Source: Anas platyrhynchos
Taxonomy: Eukaryota; Chordata; Aves; Anseriformes; Anatidae
DNA: 64,000 nt
Direction of reading: 5' to 3'
Assembly (NCBI RefSeq): GCF_047663525.1
Contig: NC_092588.1
Span: 49,841,501 to 49,905,500 of the forward strand
A program made the position numbers and the translations under genes. This document shows positions 21,301 to 34,900 of the stretch, piece after piece; within the stretch, counting starts at the first letter, position 1, and every line of letters starts with the position of its first letter. The notes beneath the pieces were generated by a model, which saw nothing but the letters and a program-made list of their open reading frames with translations, was not told the origin of the DNA and did no database searches.

Positions 21301-22815
21301 CACCAAACTTGTGTCTTGCATCAGGAATAGTCTGATGTATTTCAAAGTGGGGAATTCTTCATTGACGTTTCAAAGAAAAGCAGCTCTCAGGAATTCCCAC
21401 AATACGCAACATCTGGTAAGTTTGAAGGGATAAACATTAAGACTGCTGAAATACCAGAAGAATATCCCACTTTAAGGTGAAGTTTTAACTATACCGGTAT
21501 TTCTGCATCTCTGTTATCAAAGCTTGAAAATACTTTGCTTGGACTCATTGCTACACAGCTGCCTTACCCAGCTCTAACCACTCGCTCCTTACACACCAGC
21601 CTGTACTCGGGGCTCCTGCACAGCTGAGCAGCTCCTCATTCCTCCTCCAGCTATTCAGCTTGGAAACTCATACATTTACACAAGACGGGTGCCAGAAAAT
21701 TACTGGATGGTGGTCAGTTAAATAAAACATTTGGCACCAGTAAGACACACGGGGTACCACAGGTCTTTACACTTCATGAATTCTCTCCTATATTATTACT
21801 AACACAATTACTCCAGGACAGTTGTTGAGCAGTGCAGCAGAGAAAGCACTGGCTAGAAACTTGTCAGCTGCACACACATAAAAATGTAAAAAATTAAAAA
21901 ATATCCCCGTCTCCTGCTGTAAGGTTTTTACCTTTAATTCCTGAACTTCAGAGAGTGAGTGACAGGAAAAGGACACAAATCCCAGAACGTGTCTGTTTCC
22001 CTGCTGCCTCACACCACACATGGCAGCAGAACTTCTTCCCAGTGTGAACAGAGCAGTCACACTAGTCCCATCCCTTCCTCCCCACCCCTGCAAATAAATC
22101 AGAAAGTGGCACTTTTTTGAAGCTTAGTCCTTTTGGCAAATTACAGCAGGATTCCTCTCTCCCATCAGCCAACGTGCTGCTTCATTATGACTGACATCCT
22201 TCACTTTGCCTATTTTCAGTCAGCTTTTCTCACCTCAACTTGTTGCTTGCTGTCCCTAACACTGAACTTTGTATAAATTTGCAGCTGCAAGGAGAGCTCA
22301 AAATCTCCATTAACAAGTCATAACACGCAGTGGCTCCTGCTTTATGTACTCTTCTCCCACCTGCTCTCTGTGACCTGATTTCTCAGAGCCATGCTCAGAG
22401 AAAGGGAGAGAAAAGACGCATCCATCACACCTGTGATTTGAACCTCATGAAGGGCCCATTTATCATGGTATAAATCACAGGCAAAAATAAATGCATTTAT
22501 CTAAGCTTCAAGGAGGCAAAAGCAGCGTGACAGCAAGGCTGTACATGGTGCTTGTCCCATGTACACCAGCAACCATCATATCATGAAGGATTTTTACCCC
22601 CAGCCTGAGGGCAGAGAAGCGTGGCACCAACTGTGCAGCCTCAGACGTCCAGGCAGGCGTTGCAAGGGGTGAGAAGCAGCAGTGTGTGGCGGTGGTTTCT
22701 AACCAAATCAATACTCCACCCCCAAGTATTTTAATGTTAAAACTATCCCAGACGATTTCTAGCTGCAAAAGAGAACTCTTTGCCTGCTCTGCAGCACCAT
22801 CTAGCGCTAACGAAT
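13157..22815. other. Intergenic DNA, no gene seen
   Basis: No exon or RNA gene can be supported. A GC-richer patch near 14290-14800 has a 128-codon frame (14452-14838) and a TATAAAG at 14196-14205, but the frame has no family resemblance. The stretch also holds A runs (18284-18318, 20323-20337, 20425-20451) and TTTA-rich patches near 15048-15125. Confidence 0.55.
18284..18318. repeat. Poly(A) run, 35 bases
   Basis: Uninterrupted A run. No retroposed body is recognisable next to it. Confidence 0.85.
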
Positions 22816-23225
22816 AAGAATCACAGAATTACAGGATTTCAAGGTTGGAAGAGACCTCAAGATCATCGAGTCCAACCTCTGACCTAATGCTAACAGTCCC
22901 CACTAAACCATATCCCTAAGCTCTACATCTAAACGTCTTTTAAAGACTTCCAGGGATGGTGACTCCACCACTTCCCTGGGCAGCCTGTTCCAATGCCTCA
23001 CAACCCTTTCAGTAAAGAAATTCTTCCTAACATCCAACCTAAAACTCCCCTGGTGCAACTTTAGCCCATTCCCCCTCGTCCTGTCACCAGGCACGTGGGA
23101 GAACAGGCCAACCCCCACCTCACTACAGCCTCCTTTAAGGTACCTGTAGAGAGCGATAAGGTCGCCCCTGAGCCTCCTCTTCTCCAGGCTGAACAAGCCC
23201 AGCTCCCTCAGCTGCTCCTCGAAAT
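22816..23225 (-). mobile_element. CR1 LINE 3' fragment with ORF2 C-terminus
   Basis: Sense on the minus strand. The left end carries the reverse complement of the CR1 3' end (AGAATCACAG, GGTTGGAAGAGACCTCAAG). Read on the minus strand, the body is open for about 100 codons and gives the usual CR1 ORF2 C-terminus, with [38 protein letters not shown] and a final [10 protein letters not shown]. About 410 bases long, so strongly 5'-truncated. The intact frame suggests moderate age. Confidence 0.9.
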
Positions 23226-26038
23226 ACCAACGCTTTGGGGAAAAATAGCCCACTCCGGGTTATGCCTAGTTTAGCAATAAAGCAAAATACAAGTGCATAA
23301 ATACATATCTAAAACATGCAAGGGAAGTCATGGTAACCAATTTATATTTTACAGATGCTAGGATCTACTTTTTTCGCCCCAGTATCCAAACATTTCTGTC
23401 GAGTATCCCTAAGGGGTTGCAACGTCATACTGTACCTACCCATCAGTACCCCTTCCAATGTGCATGAGTAATGAGCAGCCATGCTCATTACTGCTATCCT
23501 CATTAGTCTCAGCAGATGAGCACCAACAGCCATCTTTTCTTTCAATGTCCATGCAGACTTACACCTGCTTCGCACTGCTGTCCCAAGCTGGCAGCCACAC
23601 TGCTGCATCACTGGAAATCAAGGATGAAACAAAGACTTGCGTACTTTTTGGAAGGTCTCTGACAGGTACTGGGTGACAGAGACAGGAAAAACGAGCCCAA
23701 CACCTGGTGAGGCTGGCCTCTGAAGACCATCAGCTTACAGCTTGATATTCCTGCTCAGCCTCTACTAAAATTACCACAGATCCTATGTGGTTCCCTTCTG
23801 CTCTGGAAAGCTTTATCTACTTGCTCCAATTTTGTTACCAGCACTAGTTGGCTTTTTTGAGGGGGCAGGAGTCCCTTCTATTTCCTACTTTCAGGAAACT
23901 TTTCTAATCATGATAAAGTTAGATGATTAAATGTTTTAATGTCTTTTTTTTTTTTTTTTTGGTTTCCATGTGTGGTGTTTTTTTTTCTTTTTTCTTTTTC
24001 TCCCCAAGAAAGGCTTAGTTCTTACTATCTTTACAGCTCTTTATTCACAGCACCCAAGGAATGATTCACATCATGCTGGAGAACTTCAGTGCCAGAGATT
24101 CTTCAGCCTTCAAGTATTCCAGCAGCTTTGACTTGAATGCAGTAGAAAAAGTGATTTGTCAGTAATGATGAAGTCTCTTAAGAGTTACAGAGCCCACATC
24201 GTTAAACTGTGTCAAGATCTGTGCTTTGTTGTCATTTCATATTAAAAAGGGCTCAGGAAGACATTCTCCCACACAATTTTCAGGTTAACCTCATGCTTCT
24301 GGTAGTACTGTGCTACCTTCTTCATTTATTTGTACAAGAAACACACCTTCACATTGCATAGATGCAGTGCTACCCATTCTTCACAAGAACACACCACAAC
24401 ATTTTGTTGAAAAATATATGCCTTACCCACTTGCTACAGTGATAATGGTCACATACTCATCCAGGTTTCAGGGTCTGCCACTTTGCAATAACTGCTGTTG
24501 CAAAGAAATCCCACCAAAAAAATCCCGTTTTCCAAAAACCTCAATGGAAACAGCTTACCTACACAGATTTATTTTTTTTATTTTTGTCACAGACACTCAT
24601 GCATCCAGCTTACATGAATTATTTATGAGCACTTTGATGTAGCTAACGTTAACTCACACACCACTGATAGGAACTGTTTCACTTTCCCTCCGCTATTTCC
24701 TGCGGAGAGTTAACAATAGCTCAAACACTAATACAGACCAAGATGCACAGATTGCATTGACACTAATCTAAATACTACCTAACTACCATAAACAGGAAAA
24801 AATTACAAACTACACTTGAGAAGAAAAAACTCCCAAGTATCCATAGAATTGCTTAAATATCCAACAGTGACACTTCAACATACAACTAAAATGCCATAGG
24901 TAAAGAATGAATCATTCTAAAACCAAACTAACCTTACCTTCCCATTTACCACACTTCCAAGTCTTGGTTTTAAACCAGCAAAAATCTGTGACTTAAATAG
25001 CCATTTATGTCACTTCTATGTGCCCTTCTTACACCATTCCAAAACAGTTCTTTGTTGAAAATTAACGTTCAAGTTATTGTGGCCAGGATATCCTCCACAT
25101 TTAATTGACCCTGTCATTTTGGTCCAGGCACCTCTTTTAGCCTCTCAGAGTCCTGAGGCACACGTAATACCTCAGTTACAGTCAATATCAATACTCAAGC
25201 ACAGTTTGATGCAGGGACTTTTTTCATGTCTGTGCTGTTTCCATCATTGTTCCCCGTCCTTTCTGGATTTCAGAATACTCAGGTAAATCTTGGAGCACAT
25301 TGATTTATTCTTCCAGAAGACTTCAAGAGTTTGCTATACATTCAACCAGCCCAAATGTGGAGATAAGTGCTTAATCTCTGAAGATCTAATGATCTGCATG
25401 TCCTCCCCCATCACTACAATCATTTTGCTAAACCATTAATTACTATGCCTAGCTAAAAGTAAGTCTGAGAACTTGGGAGTATTACTTCTCTCTCTCTCTT
25501 TGTTAAAGATGACAAATTCCAGTCTGACGATCGCCCACTATAACAATGTTTTCTGAATACAAACCTTTAGGAAGTGAAGTGCCATCAACCAAGATGCTAC
25601 ATATCAGCACAGAGGCGAAACACATACGTAATTTTTATTCTGAGTGGACAGAAATGCCAAATAAATGTCATTTCCTTGATAATGAAAGCCAGCAGAAAGG
25701 TACCAAAAGGTCAGTTAGAGAAACAAATAAAATTTTACAATAAAATAAAATAGAGAAACATATAAAATTAAATGGATGGTAAGGAAATGCCGAATGAACA
25801 TGCTGCAAAGACTGGACACCACTGACTTGCAATACCCAAAGCCAAGCCAGCAAGTTCCCAAGACTTAGGTCCTTGATCACATAATATACCCGCAATGCCT
25901 GGCAAACAGAATCAGACAAATGATCACATGAAATCTGTTTGGGATTACAAAAGAAAACACATTAATTCTCAAATGGCAGTGCTAAGTAGGACCTGATCAA
26001 CAACAGGGAAAGCTAGCACAAGTGTGTTAGTTTCAAGT
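23226..26038. other. Intergenic DNA, no gene seen
   Basis: No supported gene. Contains T-rich runs near 23943-24000. The NAPG transcript could reach its left end if a distal polyadenylation site is used. Confidence 0.5.
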
Positions 26039-28806
26039 TTTATTTTTCATGTTGGTGAAACACAGCCTCTTCTCAGAGGCAGCATCTGTAGAGCTGTTAC
26101 AAACACACTTCATAATCTAATACATCACAGATTTGGGAAAGGAACAAATAAAGCACAGATTTCACACTGCACTTGGGCATACTCAGTCTTAAGTTACAGA
26201 TAATTTAGAAATCATCTAATTTCATATACATTACACTGATCATTGCTCAGTCTTCATGCAAGTTTAATTTTCTTACAGCCAGCATTAGTTTTGGAAACTT
26301 CCTTGCTGAAAATGGTGTATTTTTCACTTTAAATCACTTAAATTATATTTACAGAAGTGTGCAAATTGCTTTGAAAGATAGAAACAAACACTTATACATA
26401 ACATACAGACAGCATCTTCTATAGTTAAACATTTGCTAAAAGGCAGATAACATTCCTATCACACTTTCATTGCCTAAAATAGGAGAATAAGTTATATAAA
26501 ATAGACCATCTTATTTTCATACACTTCCATTTCTGCAGATTTGGTCTTTACAGCAACATTGCAATCAAAGATTAAGATTCTGTTCCTAAGATTCAGAGAA
26601 ACCCCTTTAAATTCAATGGCAGCTTAACGTGTTTAGCATGAGTTACTTTTGCCCCCACATTTTCCATACTTGGCACAAGGTAAAAAGAAAAAAAGCTGAA
26701 GGAGTGGGTAAGAGACAGCCTTGCATATTTTTTTTTTTCCCAACACAAAAAGCATCCTAATGAACCAATTTTATCAAGTTCTTTCCTGCTTGCATGTCTT
26801 CTTCTCAGTATATACTGTTTGCACACACGAAGTAGTAAACTCCTTGGGACTATTCACCAAAAGTAATTTCAGAAATGGAAGCAGGGAAAATTACTTAGTG
26901 TTCCCAGTGCTTCTTAATGTGCTTGAAAAATAATAATAAAAACTCCCCGTAAAAAAGTGCGTGGTGACCTTCATGAACAAATCCAGAAGGCAGAAGGTTG
27001 AACACCTCACCTCAGTTTCCTCAGTGGTGAAGAAAGAAGAGTTACAGGAAGGTCTTCAAGAAACATCTTTCATGTATATTAGTAATCATTCTGAGAGAAA
27101 AGCAACTCACTTCCTAAAATTTCATTTAGGCTATTTTTTTTTTAGAAGTACAAAAACTTTTACGTACATCCTTAATAACAGAGGGAAATTATCTATCAGA
27201 CAGTACAGAACAACAGGTTTAAACAGCTTTAAAAAGCTCTCAAACAGCTTTGAAATCAGAGATTATTACATAATAAAAAGAAAAAAAACTTTTTCTGAAC
27301 ATCTATTAAATTGAATAACATGACTTTTACAGCAGTCCTACCTACAATCGTGGTGTATTTTGTGCACCCATTGCTATGCTACTCAGTGCTATCCACCCCA
27401 AGAATAGTGAACATTAGCCCTCAAAGTCTACCTTAATCACAATTACATCTGACACACTTGGTATTCTTGAAGCCATTCAATTCCTTAATGTGGCAGAAAC
27501 TGTATTGACACTTAACACTATGCTTTTGGTCTACTGCTTATTGAACTTTGGACATCACTTTAGTGCAGATCTTGATTAGGGTCTGAAAAAACAGACCACA
27601 GATTCGTCTTCTAGGGTTGTCAACTTTTAAGCATAGAATGGTCACATTAATTTAGACACTAAAGAAGCTTGTGAAAGACATGACAACTTGTAATCAAATA
27701 GAAGTGGAGAAGATGCTTTAAAATTTGGTTATTTTGGATTTGAGCTAGTTTGAAAAATGCCATTTGTAAGAGATAGCTGTTCTATGCTTTGAAAATACAA
27801 AAGAAATGAAACGTCTTTGCAGACCAGAGTATTGATTAGGAAGTGAACATCTGAAAAACTCCGAAGCTCAATCATATCACTGAAACATACCACCTAAGTT
27901 TTGCTAAACACTGTCTCCTGAACTTTATATTTAACACACATTAACTGCTACCTTCATTTTTGTTTTTAATTATGGCATGCATGGAAACAGTGGCATATTT
28001 CCATTATGGCATATGGAAACAGTGCTAGAAAGGTTGTCCACTCCTTCCATTCCCAAGGTATGCATTCAATGGTATGCATACAAACACTATGCACTCACAT
28101 ATTTCAAAAGATTTCAGGTCAATATAAGATGAAAGATGTGCATATCTATGTCTTTAACCTTGCAAAACTTCTCCACAGTAGCTGGCTTAGTGTTTTCTAC
28201 AACCACATGGATATTCCTTGCAAAGAGTAAGATACCAAAATAATATTCCACAGTGAGGTTAAAAACATGTTAAAATAAACTGAATGTTCCCCCTTGTGAT
28301 TACTCTAGTGGAAAATCCCTCCGTGCCATGGTGTCCCTTAAACAATGTTAAACAGGAGATGAACATCCAGACGATGTTCATTTAATGACCTTAACATTTA
28401 ACTCAGTAACAATCACAAACATATTATTGGGGACAAAAAAGTGTCAGGTACTGAAATCCAGCATTTCAAATTTTGTGCCGCTCTCCCTAAGCCCAGTGCC
28501 TCTCTTCAGAGTTTTGGTTTCGTTTTAAGCTGTGCTTTTAGTAAAAACTTCCCTCGTTTTTTTTCCCCATAAACTGCAGGCAGGGCCCTGAAGAAGCTCC
28601 TACGAGGTAAGAAATGAAATCCAAAGGTGTTTCAAGATGAAAGGTACAATCATGCTCTTTCTCCTTTTTTTTTGTACCCAAAAGCTGCCAAGCTAATATT
28701 AGCATTCCCGTATCACAATTGCAATGAAGCTCTGGTAAATCTGGTACCTTTGGATATGCTCAACATCACAAACAAGTTAGATATTTAAGATAACATATAT
28801 CTGCAG
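26039..28806 (-). other. NAPG: Probable NAPG 3' UTR
   Basis: This lies directly 3' of the NAPG stop codon. Read on the minus strand, an ATTAAA lies at 28386-28381, which would give a 3' UTR of about 430 bases. The first canonical AATAAA I find is at 26044-26039, giving about 2.8 kb. Several sites could be used. The extent is inferred from signals only; there is no transcript evidence. Confidence 0.4.
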
Positions 28807-28956
28807 CTAGCACAGTCCACCAGAATATTCATCCTCTTCCTCATCAGCATGAGAGCCCACCGTGGCTGGTCCTCTTGTTTTGTCTTGTGCAGTGTTTGGA
28901 GATTTCTTCTTGATCCCACCTCCTGGGACCACCAAGGTAAGACCAAGCTTGGCATA
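28807..28956 (-). CDS. NAPG: NAPG exon 12, coding part
   Basis: 150 bases from acceptor TTCTTATCAG to the TAG at 28809-28807. Encodes YAKLGLTLVVPGGGIKKKSP, a variable linker, and the acidic DEEEDEYSGGLC terminus thought to contact NSF in the SNAP family. Confidence 0.97.
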   Translation of the reverse strand, partial: YAKLGLTLVVPGGGIKKKSPNTAQDKTRGPATVGSHADEEEDEYSGGLC

Positions 28957-31900
28957 CTGATAAGAAAAAAGAAAAAGGTAAGTTTACTTTCTTTACTATC
29001 ACAAAATAGTCTTGTTAAATTACACTGCACAGAATTGACTATATCAATAATGTGTATTATACAATAATTTTGCCAAATGATTATATAATCATCATAGAAT
29101 GATTTGGGTTGGGAAGGGACCTTAAGATCATCTAGTTCCAACCTCCCTGCCACAGGCCATGGGTAAGGTTTAGCACCTTCTGCTAAACAAGGTTGCTCAA
29201 AGCCCCATCCTACCTGACCTTGGATTCTACAGCTTCAGCTGTTCAAGCTTTTCAGAAGGAATTAAAAAACAAAAAAACAGAAACACCATAAACAATTTCA
29301 GTGTGCACCTCTGCACATATTATCCAGTTATGGTTCATTTAAGTCTCACAAGTGTTTTTCCATATAATTAGTACCTTGGTTTTTACTATGCAGCATAGTA
29401 ATAAAGTAATATTAGTCGATACTGTTACAAAGTTTGTTATGTTATGGCTTTCCTATCTTTATACCTTCTGCCTACAAATTTACAATTTAAAAGAAGAAAA
29501 AAAACCACCACAATATGGACTACCTTTCTTAAAGTGAAAAAAAAATATTTCACAAATTACTGATTCTCTATAGAATAAGCACTGAAAAAGCATCCAGCAA
29601 GGCCATCCTGTAGACATCACATTCATTCGGTAATGGTTATGCAGGCAGCAACACAATACTTCTGAGATAAACCTCTAGCAACGAAGTGTTCTGGCCCCAT
29701 AACTAATGAAAATAACTTAATGAAAAGGGAACTGCATTTTGGACAACTCTTTAAACAGACTCCACATACTGATAATAAATTGCTCTTTCATCTAAGTCTT
29801 CCCACCATTCAGCACAGATCAGTGTGGGAACTCACAGGGGCAGGCAGCAAAGTCAAAAAAAAGGGAAAAACATAATTTTGCAGGCACAAGGTAGGATGAC
29901 AGAGCAAGTCACAATAAATGTATGGACCTTGCTTACCTTATTTTCCTCTATTAGACAAAAATTTCTCTCAAACTAAACATGCAAAAAGGATTATAAAAAA
30001 ACAAACAAACAAAATTTAAGACCTATACCCACTTACATCATTGTCCATGTATTTGAAGAGTGGCAAGTTACAGACTTCCGAAACTTGGTCCTGATCTTGC
30101 TGGTCATACCCTTCTAGAAGCTGCTCTAGTGCTGCACAGTCTTCGCTTCCATTAAATCCTGGTATACTGAAGAAAATTAAGAGTTCATATTTAGGACATT
30201 CCAGCAATCTATTTGGTGCTCACCTATTCTATCTTTAAATACCACTGATAAATACGTAGACGAGCTGGGAACTGATTAAGAATCTAATGCACTACTTACT
30301 CCATCGAACTGTCTAATGCTGACTTCTCTATGTACATGGATCATATCCATAAACTTCAACTTTCAGCAGTATTAGTTTGCTGAGAATTAGACTGCAATCA
30401 CAGCCAAGTCAAAAAGAGATTATTTTTTTTCATTTTTTATGACTAGTCAATTAAGTCTCTTCCATTTTATGTACAGAAAAAAATTGTAACAAATTTCTTC
30501 ATAACATACAAATTGAAGACAGAAAATATGGCCAAGATGTTTAAAGATGGATTTTAACAGCTTATTTCTAAAAATACAATAACTATACAACTTACATATA
30601 TGTTCACGTCATTTCACTTGAAACATATAGTTAAGTAAAACCACGTTGTTTCAGTATTTTGTTACTGAAGTCCAAATGAAGGCTGAAATGAAGAGCTGTA
30701 GGAAAGCCTCTGAGGTTTATGGTAAAACACTAATTCAAATTTTGACATCACAGTTTTCTCCTGGGTATATAAAGAATACTTGCTTCATTTCATTGTATTC
30801 TGGAACTGGACTAGTTCCTACTTTCTAATTTATCTTTCAGTTCAATCAACTATTAAAAAAAATGTGAAAAGGAGAAATCTTGCTTTTCTTTTTTTAAGGC
30901 ATGATAAGGGCAAGATATTATGCAGCAACAGAACCAGAAATGTAGTAACACACATGCTACAAGTCTTTCTTCAACAAAAACCTTTAGATGAATCTTTCCC
31001 TCAGTCTAATCACCATACTAGACAGGTTTATTGATTGTACATGGATGCTGCTACTGAGCATTTTGAGGCTTTGTTAAACATTTTCATCCTCAAAATAACA
31101 AAATGTGGTAATGAAAAGTTACGATTTCAACTTTTTAAGGGCCTCAACACATGACATGGCAAAAAGATTCTGAAAAAAAAAAAAAATCTGTTAGGGACAT
31201 TCAGAAATCCACACTTTTAATCCTTAATATGAATTTACAAATAGGTAATCCATCCTTGTTCTGTTTGAAAAAGAGACATGCCAAAGGCTATCAGTAAGGC
31301 AAGAAGTCTGGCCGTAACAGCATTCTGCTCAGCTTTTAACAAGGAAAAACTGAAAATGAACTTCAAATTTTAATCTCATTTCACCTGTTGTACATAAGTA
31401 TTGTATATTCACTAATACAAATACCACAATGGCAATTACTGCTGAACCTGTTAAGAGCAAAAAAAATATTCCTGATAGGTGGCTATCTAATACAGAATGC
31501 ACTGTAAGCCAGTAGACTTAAAGGTTTAAAACTTATTGACAGAGAGTGTTTCCCTTGCTCTTTCATAAGAAAGAATCACCATTAATGAAATATTCAGCTT
31601 AAAATTATAAAATATGAAGCAGACTTACCTATAGCTTTCCCTCACACATCTTTCTGCAGCAACATAATCATTTCTGTGAAGATGAACTAGGACTTGAGCA
31701 ATAGTTTTCTAAACAACAAAAAAAGAGAAACAAATTTTTCCTTAGAAAAAAAAAAAGTAAAATATGAAAAAGATAATGGACTGCTAATATTTAGTGTGAA
31801 AAGATCACTATGAGTCTTCAATGATTCTAATATACTGGAACAAAAACATCATGAAAGAGTAGTAAGCCATCAGCTGGTATGAAATAGGTTATCTCCTCTA

Positions 31901-34900
31901 ATGTTATAATGAACTCTTACACAAAACGAGATAATGTTTTTCTTTTTGTGGTTCGTCATACAGGTCATGCCGAATGCAAACCCAAAACAAACTATCACAA
32001 ATTCTTACTTAGAACCAAAATCAAATATTTCTACTAAGAATGCTGAAGAAATAAAATCAAGCTAAACACAGACCAGAAGACAATCCTATTAAAAATACAG
32101 TAAGAATATGTTCATGATTCTCCTTCTCTCTCTTCCTGTTTCAAAATAAATTACTTCAGCTTCCAAAACAGAAAATTGGTCTTGTTCAAATCAATTTGAA
32201 GGCCCATCCATAAATCACTATAGCTCCCACAGGTAATAGAATCCTATCTTCAAAACATTACAGTGGTGAAAAATACAGAGGTGAGGGAAGAATGAACCAC
32301 CACACATTCTTATTTTTAACAAGAAAGATATCCCTGAATCAAGAGGTATATGTTGTCAGACAGAATTCAGCCATTAGCTTATGTCAGTTGCCCAGAAAAA
32401 AATGCACCATCAGAAATTGTAATTTAGATTTTTACCTTATAGCATGTTGGATAATTTTCTATTTCCTTATAAATACTTTTTTCCTTTTGAAGAGACAATG
32501 CAGCCTCATCTAATCTAAAAACAAACAAAACAAACACTACTCAGTTATGAGTATCAGTACCAGGAAACAAGCATAATAAACCTGAGGCTCATTTTGAGCT
32601 GTTTAACTAATACACCCACAAAGCTTTCCTCAATAAAAAGCAAAAGAACTAAAATCAGCACCAGGTCTTATTAAGAGTATCTATCTATCTATCTATCTAT
32701 ATGTATATGTATATACGTATATAAATGTATACATAAATATTTATATTAAAATGTATATAAATATATATAAATACATATAGTCAACAATACTTTTCGCATG
32801 CATGCAAGCCAAGAACACCTCTGGTATTCAGACAAAACCTCACTTTTCGCAAGATTATACAAGACGAATGCCGCATGATTTCCTCTATCAGATTTCTATG
32901 CCATAATGTTACTATAAGCGATCAGTATATCTGATGCCAACAAGCGATGAAAAAACATAGTAGCTGGTTTCCAGTCTGAATACTCCTTTTAACTACTATA
33001 TTAAATTTCTACAAATGAATGATAGCACATTAACTATAAAGTAGCAGAGCAACCATGTTTCAGATGTTCTGCAGCTACGTTAACTTGCTCTTTCACAGAA
33101 AGATTTTGACACTAACCTATAAATTTATTTTTCTGACCACAATTACACAACAAAATAAAGCTTCTTAAAAGTAGCCAGAAACACAGATGCAGACAAAGAA
33201 ACTGCACGTTTCAGTGAAGCAAGTCTAAGCTGAACTGCAGCTCAAGTTTGGTGCCAGTAATAAGCACTTAAAATAAATTGCCATTGAGAAACGAAGACAC
33301 ACACTTCTCAGAAGTCCAGAATCAGAACACTGCCAACAGATTTCTCTCCTCAGTTTCATAACTTAATTTCCCTGTTTTATATTAGACAGAGGTAAAATAT
33401 TTCCAAACACTTGCTACAAATTAGTGCTGGAAGAAAAAATTTCCAAAAGTAGTTTTACAATTAGTGAAAACTGATGTAGGTCCTTTATAGCTACTCAATA
33501 AACAAAAAGGAAACACAGCCTTGTAAGTCACATTCTCCTCTACCAGAACACGTGGATCCTGGATGAACATGGTAGTCTTAGATTCCACAGAAACTGCATT
33601 TAAGTTTGAACAGCAACAAAAAAAAAAAAAAAAAATCACTGTTAAAGATTCAACTGCATTTAAGGAGAAATAGTTATAAATCTATACCTGCGACCTCGGA
33701 CTAGAAGTCTTGAAGCCTTCCCCAACATTTCTAATGCTTGCCGTAAACGTTCTTCATTCTAGAAAAGACCAAAAAGGAATTACACATTCATATTCCATTG
33801 CACAGGATTAAGACTAAAAGACCTTAAACTAAATATGTTGTCTGTATCCAAAAAACAACCAATCTGCTCTACCAGCAGTTCCCAAACTCAAGTGAAACAC
33901 GAGGAGTATTGGTGTGACCAAGTCCTACAGCCAGCTCCCGTATGTATCTAGAGAGCAAAGCAATGTCAACGCAGACTTGCTAATCTAGAGTCATGTAACA
34001 ACCACCTATAGAGAAATATGCCAAAGACAATAATGAAAAGGCTTATGGGATTGGTGGAGCTTTAAGCAAACTCTTCATTCTGTGCCTTCAAGAATTTCAA
34101 ACTGCTTTAGATTCCAGGACTAAACGGAAGCCTTATTCCCTGCGCTCTGGACAGACCAACAAGAGGCAGAAAACAACAACATACAGCAGTCAGATTTCAT
34201 CAAGTCCCAAACTGAGAAAAGAAATGACCCCTCACTTTTATAATCTCTTTCTGTACAGCACTAAAACCCTTCAGCTTCATTACTCAGCCACTGATGTGAA
34301 AGGAGGGAAAAATAATTTAGAGGCCACCCTTAGGCATTTTCTTAGCTTCACAGCTGATCCTAAACAGCAATTCATCCAAGTCAGTTTACTTTCTGGGACT
34401 GGAAAGTTCTTTGCTGGTGAAAATTAAAAAAAAAAATAAAGAAAAAAGTAACGCTTACTTCAAACACTGATGCTGCTTGCTGATAGAGCTGTACAGCCTT
34501 CTCTGGGCTCACATTTTCTATTAACCTGTGACAAACAGAAGTAATTTATCTTCAGATGAAAGCATCAAAAAGGGAAGCAACCAAAGAGATACTTGTGCCC
34601 CACAGGTATTCTATCTAGCAATACCACAAGCTTACTTTCCAGCCCGTTCCAGTGCAATTGCTGCTGTATCTGGTGTCCCATTCTCCAGGTACATCATACT
34701 GGCTTTTTCAATTAGCTGGACAGCTTCAGGGAGTCTCTGCATCTCCTGCAAAGAAACAGAGGGAGACTGCCGTCAGGAGCTGTGCTTATGAAGCAAATGA
34801 AACAAAGCAAAACAAACTGTAACACAATTATATATTTAGAGGTTTCAGCTTATAAAAAAAAGTAACAGAATATGCAGCAGTACAGAAACGCACCTTCTGC

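Noticed and set aside
1-25000. Expected 3' end of PIEZO2, the neighbour beyond NAPG in mammals
   Set aside because: I looked for conserved membrane-protein exons on the plus strand and saw none. In mammals the gap is over 100 kb, so it probably lies outside.
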